NCBI GenBank assembly: GCA_026770585.1
Contig: MU646673.1
Coordinates: 187,388-198,709, forward strand
Reading direction: 5' to 3'
Length of the DNA: 11,322 nucleotides
DNA from: Baffinella frigidus
Lineage: Eukaryota; Cryptophyceae; Cryptomonadales; Baffinellaceae
Shown here: piece by piece, positions 1 through 6,042 of the stretch
Position numbering within the stretch: position 1 is the first letter of the stretch
Layout of the letters: each line of letters opens with the position of its first letter
Translations under genes and position numbers: made by a program
The notes under the pieces: generated by a model
Told to the model about the DNA's origin: nothing
Databases searched by the model: none
What the model saw: only the letters and a program-made list of their open reading frames with translations

Positions 1-93
1 AAACGTCTTGCGTTGAGTGATACAAACGTCTAAACGTCTTGCGTTGAGTGATACAAACGTCTAAACGTCTTGCGTTGAGTGATACAAACGTCT
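1..93. repeat. 31-bp tandem repeat, three identical units
   Basis: Three perfect copies of a 31-bp unit run from 1, 32 and 63. Each unit begins and ends with the same eight bases (AAACGTCT), so the array also reads as paired 8-mers. A diverged single copy of the unit's middle (GCGTTGAGTG followed by ATACAAA) appears far away at about 7455-7478, so the motif is dispersed in this genome. The array touches the window edge and may continue outside. There is no spacer, so this is not a CRISPR array. No coding potential is seen. Confidence 0.95.
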
Positions 94-113
94 AACGCGC
101 CTGCCTCGGAAAT

Positions 114-246
114 GTGAGCAGGAGAAGCTGGTTTTGTGATCTTCCGAAATGAAAATGAGCAGGAGAAGCTGGTGCATTTCATCTTATATTTCCGGCTTAT
201 ATTTGATGGTCAAACGCGTGAGCAGGAGAAGCTGGTGCAGTTCATG
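114..246 (+). repeat. Three partial copies of an exon-like fragment (EQEKLV)
   Basis: The string GAGCAGGAGAAGCTGGT starts at 116, 157 and 220, and again at 390 in a longer copy. Similarity extends differently each time: the 116 copy stops after CTGGT, the 157 copy adds a variant of GCAGTTCAT, and the 220 copy runs to TTCATG and then changes to GTACTG. Copies 157 and 220 share a reading frame (EQEKLVHF and EQEKLVQFM); copies 116 and 390 are in other frames. The flanks differ. These look like micro-duplications of a coding fragment rather than a translated repeat protein. The only open frame here, 136-456, soon runs into the low-complexity CT tract. Confidence 0.75.
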
Positions 247-261
247 GTACTGATACAGGTC

Positions 262-385
262 TTTACCTCCTCTCTCTCTCCCTCTCCCTCCCTCTCTCTC
301 TCCCTCCCTCTCTCTCTCTCCCTCCCTCTCTCCCTCTCTCCCTCTCTTCCTCTCTCTCCCTCTCTCCCTCTCCCTCTTTCTCTCC
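262..385. repeat. CT-rich microsatellite
   Basis: An imperfect CTCTCC/CTCCCT tract of about 120 bases lies between two copies of the EQEKLV fragment. On the plus strand it is followed within about 10 bases by GTGTGAGCAG and then the fuller exon-like copy. That is the arrangement of a polypyrimidine tract before a 3' splice site. Ser/Leu/Pro-rich translations across it are artefacts of the repeat. Confidence 0.9.
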
Positions 386-389
386 GTGT

Positions 390-458
390 GAGCAGGAGAA
401 GCTGGTGCAGTTCATGTCGAAGTTCAACACCGAAGACTGCGACGACGACCAGATGATG
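390..458 (+). CDS. Exon-like coding fragment, unknown protein
   Basis: The plus frame from 390 reads EQEKLVQFMSKF and then an acidic stretch (TEDCDDDQMM). Nearly every third codon position is G or C, as expected of real coding sequence in a GC3-biased genome. A long CT tract and the sequence GTGTGAGCAG precede it, so a 3' splice site at about 395/396 is plausible. The fragment runs straight into a telomere-like array at 464, where the frame soon stops. I do not recognise the protein; the visible part would be charged and amphipathic. One minus-strand frame is also open, so the strand is an inference from the CT tract and the GC3 pattern. It may be a stranded exon copy rather than part of a working gene. 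Confidence 0.4.
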
Positions 459-463
459 TCACA

Positions 464-640
464 CCCTAAACCCTAAACCCTAAACCCTAAACCCTAAACC
501 CTAAACCCTGAACCCTGAACCCTGAACCCTGAACCCTAGCGCAACCCTGCCCCCCTCCCCTCTAGCGCAACCCTAAACCCTAAACACTGAACTCTAAACC
601 CTAAACCCCAAACCCTAAACCCTAAACCCTACACCCTCCC
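464..640. repeat. Interstitial telomere-like array, CCCTAAA type
   Basis: Six perfect CCCTAAA units (464-505) are followed by four CCCTGAA variants, then a break containing GCCCCCCTCCCC, then more CCCTAAA, CCCCAAA and CCCTACA units up to about 640. CCCTAAA is the C-strand of the TTTAGGG repeat typical of plants and many algae and protists. Unrelated sequence lies on both sides, so this is an internal array and not a chromosome end within this window. Confidence 0.93.
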
Positions 641-715
641 CGGGCTCTCTTCTTCTTCCGTATTCCTCTCACGCCTCATTGGACCACTCGTGAGGCTACG
701 GGGCACCTTTTGCCC

Positions 716-796
716 GGATATTGCTCATTTGATTTGAACCAGAATTCTCCAAACGATGCGTTTTGAAGGGCGTGTAATTAACTTTCTTCGAGGCTT
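716..796. repeat. Dispersed repeat, inverted relative to 9836-9907
   Basis: Read on the minus strand, this stretch matches 9836-9907: both contain ACGCCCTTCAAAACGCA (one has an extra T), then CAGAATTCTGG or AGAATTCTGG, then AAATGAGCAA. The downstream sequence at 838-848 (GTAGAGCGATGA) also resembles the tip of the 9771-9962 foldback (GTAGAGCGAT). It is probably a diverged relative of that element. The short minus-strand open frame 696-902 covers this repeat and the M tip and is not a gene. Confidence 0.6.
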
Positions 797-858
797 CGAG
801 AGACACGAAGAGAGGCCCTCCCTCTGGCGCAAGCTGTAGTAGAGCGATGATGGTAAAT

Positions 859-976
859 AGGGGTACCTCGCTCATACGAAACTGCCCCCCCCCTAGGACC
901 ACTGTAGGGCCCTAGGCGTGGGCCTACTGTAGGGTCCTAGGGGGGCGCAGTTTCTTATGAGCGAGGTACCCCTGTA
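859..976 (-). mobile_element. M foldback element, copy 1
   Basis: The ends are long inverted repeats: GGGGTACCTCGCTCAT at the left and ATGAGCGAGGTACCCC at the right, followed inward by GAAACTGC and the mirrored GCAGTTTC. The core is an internal palindrome built on CCTAGGACC...GGTCCTAGG. The asymmetric centre (CTAGGCGTGGGCCTACTGTAGG) gives it the opposite orientation to copies 2, 3, 4 and 7. The right end is CCCCTGTA; at the left the CA of TACAGGGG is missing. No target duplication is clear. It has no coding capacity and so would depend on another element's transposase. Confidence 0.85.
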
Positions 977-1052
977 CACGTGCATGGCGCAGATCATACA
1001 GTTTAATCTCGAAAAGTGAAATCATGGGCTCGCCTCTTAACTAAAAAGAGCT

Positions 1053-1140
1053 CTTGTTGGGCTATGGTAAAGCTATCTCGAGGCTAAGATAGCAAAGTCC
1101 GCCCTTAAGATAGCACAAAAAGGTCGTTGGAACTGAATCT
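1053..1140 (+). repeat. Dispersed repeat X, copy 1
   Basis: This stretch aligns with 10380-10465. Shared blocks include GCTATGG, then AAGGCTAT/AAAGCTAT, TCGAGGCT, AGATAGCAA, and TAAGATAGCACAAAA against AAAGATAACACAAAA. Similarity fades through TGGAACTGAATCTG against TTAAATTGAACATG. No reading frame is conserved between the copies, so it is treated as a non-coding repeat of unknown type. Confidence 0.65.
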
Positions 1141-1236
1141 GACTTCGCATTAAATCGGCAGAGAGGACCGCGAGCTGGTTCTAAAAACCATCCAGGCGCT
1201 CGCATCACCAGAGGCCCCCGTACTCGACCAGCCGAC

Positions 1237-1298
1237 GACAAGCTAGGCCCTCTTTCTCATTTTCTCAGACAAGCTAGGCCCTCTTTCTCGTTTTCTCA
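1237..1298. repeat. 31-bp tandem duplication
   Basis: The unit GACAAGCTAGGCCCTCTTTC followed by TCATTTTCTCA occurs twice back to back, 1237-1267 and 1268-1298, with one mismatch (CAT against CGT). It sits in otherwise featureless sequence between two M elements. The unit is pyrimidine-rich on the plus strand. Confidence 0.9.
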
Positions 1299-1355
1299 TT
1301 CCCCAACCGTCCTTCGCAGACAAGACAATAAACAACCATGTAAGACCGCGTCGTG

Positions 1356-1483
1356 TGTGGTTACCTCGCCCATAAGAAAATGCCCCCCCCCTAGGACCCT
1401 ACAGTAGGCCTATGACTCTATGACTAGGGCCCTATGGTGGTCCTAGGGGGGCGGTGGTTTCTTATGAGCGAGACACCCCGGTA
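1356..1483 (+). mobile_element. M foldback element, copy 2
   Basis: The left end is degenerate (GGTTACCTCGCCCATAAGAAA) and the right end reads TTTCTTATGAGCGAGACACC. The core is CCTAGGACCCTACAGTAGG followed by a mirrored GGCCCTATGGTGGTCCTAGG. A duplicated spacer (CTATGACTCTATGACTA) sits in the loop, making it slightly longer than the other copies. Both terminal GGTACC motifs are damaged, so this is an old copy. Confidence 0.8.
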
Positions 1484-1530
1484 CGGGGCAGAATTACGGT
1501 CCGAGACATAAGGAATGGGGTCGTCTAGTT

Positions 1531-1634
1531 TATCCCTTAAGTGGCGAGTAGGCTCATACGCCCTACAGTAGGGCCCTAGGACCTGCCTAGGGCGAGTTAG
1601 GGCGAATATTCTCCCGTCCGCCACTTAAGGGATA
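1531..1634. mobile_element. Small foldback element sharing the M core
   Basis: Perfect 16-bp inverted ends, TATCCCTTAAGTGGCG at 1531-1546 and its complement at 1619-1634, enclose 104 bp in total. Inside is CCCTACAGTAGGGCCCTAGG, the same motif as the centre of the M elements, but the outer ends are unrelated to M. It may be a second family using the same core, or an M remnant captured by other ends. No target duplication was recognised. Confidence 0.7.
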
Positions 1635-1918
1635 CGTGATCTTCATTCTTTACCCCTGGGGCGCTTCCCGGGAAACAGAGACAGAAGCGCTTTTTCGCCT
1701 TATTCCAGATCGGAAAACCCACGAGGCCCTAATCCCAAATATACCCGTCAAGGAAGAGTCCCAAAATAGACCCGAAATAGACCCGTCAAGGAATCCCAAA
1801 ATAGACCCTCCTTGGATCAGGGCTGTCAAGTTCTCTCCCTTGCGATTTTATGTGGCCGAATTTCATAGGGGTGCCTCTTTCAATTCAAGAGGGCCTCGGT
1901 CCCTTTATGACAGCGCTG
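1635..1918. other. No gene seen; short imperfect tandem repeat
   Basis: The stretch 1742-1806 has imperfect repeats of ACCCGTCAAGGAA and CCCAAAATAGACCC. A plus frame stays open from 1636 into the next M element (to 2058), but its second half is only a translation of the transposon and its first half resembles no family I know. I see no splice or start signal worth proposing. Confidence 0.5.
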
Positions 1919-1926
1919 TACTTCAT

Positions 1927-2049
1927 TACAGGGGTACCTCGCTCATAAGAAACTGCCTCCTCCTAGGACCCTACAGTAGGACCATGCCTAGAGGGTCCTA
2001 TGGTGGTCCTAGGGAGGGGGCGATTTATTATGAGCAAGGTGCCCCTGTA
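1927..2049 (+). mobile_element. M foldback element, copy 3, with flanking direct repeat
   Basis: This is the best-bounded copy. The ends are TACAGGGGTACCTCGCTCAT and the mirrored GAGCAAGGTGCCCCTGTA. The 10-mer TACTTCATTA directly abuts CAGGGG on the left (1919-1928) and CCCCTG on the right (2048-2057). Because TA also ends every other well-kept copy, the target duplication could be counted as 10 bp, as 6 bp (CTTCAT) with TA inside the element, or as 8 bp with one base of TA on each side. The core palindrome is CCTAGGACCCTACAGTAGG...TGGTGGTCCTAGG. Confidence 0.88.
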
Positions 2050-2063
2050 CTTCATTAGTGGAA

Positions 2064-2440
2064 CTTTGTTCGCTCTCTCGAGATCCATGTCTCGGCGGCC
2101 GTGCGAGCCTACTGAGTAACCCCTCTAATAAGGCGATTTCAAGAGGGGTTCGGGCATTTTTGATCTAGGTTTGTGTGATTTTCGATAGTCTCCGTTTGGT
2201 CTCTTCCCGGAAAAAAACCCGAAGACCGGAGACCGTTTTGTATCTGGAAATCCTTCAGGTCCTCTAGGTTCTTCGAGCTCCCAACATAGGCGGACACCGG
2301 AACTGGTTCTGCAGAAAAGCCCTGCTTCAAAAAAGTCAGACGCAAAGTTCTAGATAGTATCCTGATGCCGAACAAGTACTGTTTTTCCCGCGGTTTGGTG
2401 CAAACGTGAGGGGGGGGTGCCCACACGAGGCGCCGCCGCG
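2064..2440. other. No recognisable gene
   Basis: The region lies between two M elements. A 95-codon minus-strand frame is open at 2139-2426, but I recognise no family, and its codon third positions are not clearly GC-biased, unlike the exon candidates in this window. It would need expression evidence. A G8 run at 2410-2417 lies just before the next element. Confidence 0.45.
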
Positions 2441-2441
2441 T

Positions 2442-2563
2442 TACAGGGGTACCTCAATCATAAGAAACCGCATCCCCCTAGGACCCTACAGTAGGGCTAT
2501 GCCTAGGGCCCTGTGGTGGACCTAGGGGGGGGGGGGAGTTCTTCTGGGCGAGCTTCCCCTGTA
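2442..2563 (+). mobile_element. M foldback element, copy 4
   Basis: The left end TACAGGGGTACCTCAATCAT is well kept. The right end is decayed (GTTCTTCTGGGCGAGCTTCC) but still finishes in CCCCTGTA. The core is CCTAGGACCCTACAGTAGGGC, then CTATGCCTAGGGCC, then a mirrored arm. The right C/G tract is a run of 12 Gs. No flanking duplication is visible apart from TA. Confidence 0.85.
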
Positions 2564-3134
2564 GGCTCGATCCCCGCCAAGCTTTCCATCAGAGGTTTTT
2601 CGAGGGTAAAGGAGGGCGCTGAACACGATGCGTGCCTTCTGTCAATTTCCGTTGATTTTCGTTAATTCAATTTTGATTTATTAAACAGGATTGTCGGTGT
2701 CAGCCCACGCCATCCCCAAGCAAAAAACGGATCTCTTTCCGCTCCTCGGGTTCTTCGGAAACAAATATCAAAAAGACAAAAATTGAATTTCTGGGTCTTG
2801 AAAATCCAATTCTCACAATTCAACACCCCCCGGGAACGGCACCCAAAACAAGCATGAATTTGTGGAAACTATCCACACAGTGGACTACCAACCTTTCATC
2901 AAAAGTTAACTTGCCTTGAGGTAGTCAACTTTAAGGATTTTTGAGTGCTATTTGGTCACGTAACACCCTGAATTTCGGCCCCAACGAAACCTTCGAAGCC
3001 CACCGATTGGTTCCGGGAGCGCTTTGAGTCTTTCTAAGAAAGGCTTTCGTCACAGATCTACCCCCCACACTTCCTCACGTTCGAGATGAGAGGGCTAACT
3101 TGGTTCTTATGACTAAAACTCTGAAACGTCATTG
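2564..3134. other. No gene seen
   Basis: Moderately AT-rich sequence without a convincing open frame, RNA gene or bounded repeat. TGCCTTGAGGTA near 2921-2932 is the complement of the insertion-site sequence at the left edge of the 7165 hAT element, but 12 bases is too little to conclude anything. Confidence 0.5.
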
Positions 3135-3180
3135 GGTGTGTGCGTCACTCGTGACTCGTGACAGAAAAGGGTCGGGCGTC
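3135..3180 (+). repeat. Dispersed segment repeated at 4775-4820
   Basis: GGGTGTGTGC is followed about 15 bases later by a TCGTGACAGA block and GGGTCG in both places. The two copies flank the block holding the telomere-like array and the two-exon gene, so that block may have been inserted between, or duplicated with, these segments. The resemblance is short and imperfect. Confidence 0.5.
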
Positions 3181-3663
3181 CTACACCCTACACCTTACAC
3201 GCTAAAACCTAAACCTAAACTCTCAACCTAAACCCTAAATCCTACACCCTAAACTCTAAACCCCAGACCCTGTAACATAGACCCCAAACCCTAAACCCTG
3301 AACCCCACACCCCGAACCCCAAACCCTACACCCTGAACCCTGAACCCTAAATCCTAAACCCTGAACTTTAAACTCCAAACTTTAAACCCTAAAGCCTCAG
3401 CCCTAAACCCCAGAACTTAAACCCCAAAACCAAAACTCCAAAACCTTAACCCTAAACCCTGAACCCCAAAACCTAAACCCTCAACCCTCAACCCTAAACC
3501 TAAACCCCAAACCCTAAACCCAAAACCAAAACTCCAAAACCTAAACTCTAAACTCTAAACCCTAGACCCTAAACCCTGAACCCTGCACCCTAAACCCCAA
3601 ACCTCAAACCCTCAACCCTGAACCCTAAACCCTAAACCCTAAACCTTAAACCCTAAACCCTAA
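3181..3663. repeat. Degenerate telomere-like array
   Basis: About 480 bases are made of CCCTAAA-type units with many variants (CCCTGAA, CCCCAAA, CCCTACA, CTCTAAA, CTCAACC, CCAAAAC). The order is scrambled and perfect runs are short; the best lie at about 3626-3662. The orientation matches the array at 464-640. It looks older than that array. Both borders are abrupt. Confidence 0.92.
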
Positions 3664-3695
3664 GTCGTGCACACGCGACACGTTGGGCGCACTGT

Positions 3696-3729
3696 GAGGC
3701 TCTTAACCTGAGGAGGCTCTTAACCTCAG
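3696..3729. repeat. 17-bp tandem duplication
   Basis: GAGGCTCTTAACCTGAG at 3696-3712 is followed by GAGGCTCTTAACCTCAG. Nearby, TTTCCTTATGAGCGG at about 3750 faintly resembles the inner end of an M element, but the rest of M is absent. Confidence 0.75.
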
Positions 3730-3886
3730 GAACCCTTCCTCCCGGAGGCATTTCCTTATGAGCGGTTGGTACGTTGATGCTTTGTATCACACTCACATCG
3801 CCTCTCACTCCCACCTCACCACAGAAGAGAAGAGATGGGAGACAATCTGGGTCTGAGCTCCGGTCTGACCCAATGGGATCACTTAT

Positions 3887-3932
3887 TCAGCTTAGCACGT
3901 CCGAAGCGTCGTCGGAGTCGGAGTCGGAGTCG
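3887..3932 (-). CDS. Exon 2 (terminal) of the same gene, acidic Ser/Asp tail
   Basis: On the minus strand a 75-base CT-rich tract is followed by CGGTAAG and then codons for SDSDSDSDDASDVLS and a TGA stop (3887-3889). With an acceptor at AAG|CGACTCC the first base completes the split codon left by exon 1 (AG+C, Ser), so the two pieces join in frame to give a 157-residue protein with a short acidic tail. The intron would be 315 bp with GT and AG ends. The match in phase, the CT tract in the right place and the sensible C-terminus support it, but other donors cannot be excluded. Confidence 0.4.
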
Positions 3933-3933
3933 C

Positions 3934-4015
3934 TTACCGAGAGAGAGAGATGGAGAGAGTGAGAAAGAGCGAGAGAGCGAGAGAGCGAGAGAGCGAGAGA
4001 GAGAGAGAGAGAGAG
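3934..4015. repeat. GA/CT microsatellite in a probable intron
   Basis: GAGA and GAGAGCGA units on the plus strand read as CT repeats on the minus strand. They sit immediately upstream of the proposed acceptor of the minus-strand gene, where a polypyrimidine tract is expected. Arg/Glu-rich plus-strand translations across it are repeat artefacts. Confidence 0.85.
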
Positions 4016-4247
4016 GAGATCCTCGGGAAACCACGGGAAAAGCCATTCCCGGGCAGACGCGGTTTCGCCGAAATCAGGTTTCATTGCTTGCACATACAGA
4101 ACCCCATCCTACTCTCCGCTTGGACTACTGCGCCTCCGGGCGAGAGTCCCTCCCGCCATCAATCAGTGCCCATGAACGCCCTGCGACGCTTGGCCCGAAG
4201 CTTCGTCCCTACGGGAGGTGCTTCTCCCGCGAGGAGGACACGGCGAC

Positions 4248-4675
4248 CTGCGAAACACCCTTAGCTCGCGGCCCGTCTCGTCGTTGAGCAACTCGAACCG
4301 GCCCACCCGGATGGGAGGATCCGGCTTCATGTGCGCGCGCCATCCTTCGAAATCGGGCGCTGATGATTGTCCGTCGAAGCTGCTCGTTGAAGACGTCGAG
4401 GAAGTCCTTGTCTCGCCGCTCGTTCCCACTTGCACAGCCGCCGTGCTGCGCATCTCGCCGTAGTAGCTGGACGCCGGAGCGACCCGCGCCGCGGTCGGCG
4501 CGGGGACGTTGATCAATGCGTCGGAGAGGGTGTAGGGTGGGGCGGGCAAGGTGACGATCGTCTGGGCGGACCCTGGTCTAAGACCACGAAGAATGAGCTG
4601 GAAGGGGGTGAGCTCAGATGCAGAGTCGAGCTGCTGGGAGCGTGCCAGGGGAGGATGGTCGGGCGTGCCAGACAT
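4248..4675 (-). CDS. Exon 1 of a two-exon gene, unknown function
   Basis: An open minus-strand frame begins at an ATG (4673-4675) in a good context (GCCACGATGTCT) with strongly GC-rich third codon positions. The protein starts MSGTPDHPPLARSQQLDS, is rich in Ser, Thr, Pro and Ala through the middle (including a TSSTSSTSS-like run), so probably disordered, and becomes more structured near the end (FEGWRAHM, then PPIRVGRFELLNDETG). I recognise no family. The frame stays open to a stop at 4163, but a donor at CGCAG|GTCGCC would end the exon at 4248 in phase 2. That joins in frame to an acidic terminal exon at 3932. The unspliced alternative gives a 171-residue protein with an Arg/Ser/Pro-rich tail. 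Confidence 0.5.
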
Positions 4676-4774
4676 CGTGGCAGGTGCTTCGATAGAGGGC
4701 AAGGGCCGGCAAGGGGGATTTTTATGACACCCTTGTAACCCGGTCAGTCATCTGCTGACACTACAACGTAATTA

Positions 4775-4820
4775 GGGGTGTGTGCACCTCTTGATTCGTG
4801 ACAGAAGAGGGTCGCATGTC
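4775..4820 (+). repeat. Second copy of the 3135-3180 segment
   Basis: It shares GGGTGTGTGC, then CGTGACAGA and GGGTCG with the first copy at similar spacing. It lies upstream of the minus-strand gene's start, between that gene and the A-B-C-D duplication. Confidence 0.5.
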
Positions 4821-4951
4821 CTTCTATTTCACAACGGCCACAATTTCGGCCACCAAATTCCGTCCATTTAACATTCCAATGCTCGTTTCGATACATCTCG
4901 TTTCTCACGTCCGGACATTCTGTAATCATTCTGTCACGAGTCCGGTTTCAT

Positions 4952-5144
4952 CAAGGTTAACTTATACCCATGGTTTCATTTTGATTTTTTTTAGCAGATT
5001 CTGGAGCTGGCGGCCAAATCTCGAGGATCTGCGCTTTCAGATTTAAAAAAGACGAAAATTGGGGACGAAATTCAGCAGAATACACCGAACCTCCATTTAT
5101 GACTTATTTATTTGGACCTGCTACGAGCTCGTAGAGGATACATG
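4952..5144. mobile_element. Insertion between blocks A and B of copy 1
   Basis: In copy 2 the bases GTTTCAT of block A run directly into TATGAACGGG of block B; here they are 193 bp apart. The inserted stretch has a T-rich run, an AG and an exon-like frame (annotated separately), then an AT-rich tail with GAGCTCGTAGAGG. No inverted ends were found, so a captured genomic fragment is as likely as a transposon. Confidence 0.55.
4995..5102 (+). CDS. Exon-like frame with a faint histone H2A resemblance
   Basis: TTTTGATTTTTTTTAG precedes this frame, a textbook-looking T-rich 3' splice site. The frame then reads QILELAAKSRGSALSDLKKT and ends with IQQ a little further on, 35 codons before a TGA at 5100-5102. 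ILELA...DLKKTKI...IQ recalls the helix and loop after the ILELAG motif of histone H2A or H2A.Z, where LELAGNA is followed by a D-K-K/R-I segment. The hallmark PRH is missing, there are extra residues, and no other part of a histone is nearby. It could be a decayed exon copy or chance. Confidence 0.28.
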   Translation, partial: QILELAAKSRGSALSDLKKTKIGDEIQQNTPNLHL

Positions 5145-5194
5145 TATGAACGGGAATTGAACGGGAGCGAACGGGAGCGTGTCCGTCAGCGAAT

Positions 5195-5356
5195 TCATTC
5201 TTGTTTCAAAAAACTCCCGCCCTGAATCCGCAACGAATCATCTGCCAACGATACGTCAAACTTGTCCGAAAAAACCGCGTGTTTGAATCCCGCCGGTAGT
5301 GCCCGTGTCTTGTCCACAAACGGGATTCCGTTGACAACAAATACCGTTACTCGTAC
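5195..5356 (-). pseudogene. Unknown protein fragment, copy 1 C-terminal part
   Basis: Minus-strand reading through blocks C and B gives 53 uninterrupted codons and a stop: VRVTVFVVNGIPFVDKTRAL, then GFKHAVFSDKFDVSLADDSL, ending FLKQE. Alternating hydrophobic residues suggest beta strands. In copy 2 the same codons are broken by a one-base loss in C, an indel change in B and a 450-bp insertion, so copy 1 keeps the better frame. The preceding part of the protein is in block D, cut off here by a 684-bp insertion (5359-6042). CACAG precedes GTACGAG, which could serve as an acceptor, but no matching donor was found at the D side. I do not recognise the family. Confidence 0.45.
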
Positions 5357-5358
5357 CT

Positions 5359-6042
5359 GTGTTACGAAGCTTCGTAGGGGTAAATAGGAAAGACGGACGC
5401 TGGTGTGTGTGTGTGTGACGCTTCACCCGGGGTAAGTAGCGAACAAGGGGCTTCGCGAGGGAGGTAGGGGGGGGTGAGTCGGGGCCTTCGCGGCTACCGG
5501 TGCCTCATACCCCTGTAAGATGCTGTCCTGAGTACCGCACGGGTAGGGACATGAGTCGGCTACTTACGAGGAGGATACCTAGGGTCGCTCTGCAGCTTGA
5601 TGGGCGCGGTCTCAGTGGTTCATCACTAGGATCTGACTGAGACCAAACAAGGGACCTGGGGTGGGGGTAGACACCATCGAAGGGCTTTTCTCACACTGCA
5701 ACGTGGGAGCCTAGGTGGTGGAGGGGTTTTCCAATCTGCTTGCGTGGATCGTAAGGAGACTGGTCCACATGTTTTTGCCCCACCCGCCATCCGCTCCAAA
5801 GGAGGTGCACGGGGCAACTGTGTTTGGCTTAGGCAGGGGCCCCCACGCAACGGGGTGCTCTGCGGGGGAAAACTAACGAGGAGGACCCTAATGCGCACTG
5901 CTCCTTGGTGGATCCCCCATTATGAGTAGTGGCAGTTTCTTGAGTAGGAAAACATTGGTGCAGTTCCCAGATGTTTTCCTAATCTCGCCTCAATTCTTGC
6001 ACCGTGCATTTCTCTTTCGAACAAAGTCAATAAGTATCAATA
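5359..6042. mobile_element. 684-bp insertion between blocks C and D of copy 1
   Basis: Relative to copy 2, where C and D are four bases apart, this stretch is extra. It contains a palindrome ACGAAGCTTCGT near its left edge, a GT microsatellite (5403-5417), G-rich sequence, a hairpin at 5608-5644, and the recurring phrase ACGAGGAGGA (about 5567 and 5877). It ends in two AATAAGT repeats. No transposase frame and no convincing terminal repeats were found. The minus frame 5626-5898 is Pro/Arg-rich and resembles nothing. Confidence 0.6.
5608..5644. repeat. Short hairpin
   Basis: GGTCTCAGT and ACTGAGACC form a 9-bp perfect stem around a 19-base loop inside the 684-bp insertion. No T-run follows and no known RNA family is recognised. 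Confidence 0.5.

Larger units (their letters stand above)
4919..5358. repeat. A-B-C part of duplicated unit, copy 1
   Basis: Three blocks recur in the same order further right: A (4919-4951, again at 6221-6253), B (5145-5297, again at 6255-6408) and C (5298-5358, again at 6859-6918). In copy 1, B and C are contiguous and A is separated from B by a 193-bp insertion. In copy 2, A and B are joined and B and C are separated. Together with block D this is a head-to-tail duplication of a unit of roughly 415 bp. Confidence 0.88.

Noticed and set aside
1-93. CRISPR-like direct repeats
   Set aside because: The 31-bp units abut with no spacers and the context is eukaryotic.
1636-2058. 140-codon plus-strand frame
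   Set aside because: Its second half is a translation of M copy 3, its first half resembles nothing, and similar frames arise from the other M copies.
2139-2426. 95-codon minus-strand frame
   Set aside because: No recognisable motif, no clear codon bias and no start or splice context; left as an unassigned region.
464-3663. A true chromosome end
   Set aside because: Both arrays have unrelated sequence on both sides and are partly degenerate, so they are interstitial.
3835-4287. Plus-strand Arg/Glu/Ser-rich open frames around 3835-4287
   Set aside because: They are translations of the GA microsatellite and of the antisense of the better-supported minus-strand gene.
5359-6042. Intron between the two coding parts of the broken protein in copy 1
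   Set aside because: A possible AG acceptor exists at 5357-5358 but there is no GT at the block D side, and copy 2 lacks the stretch entirely, so an insertion fits better.
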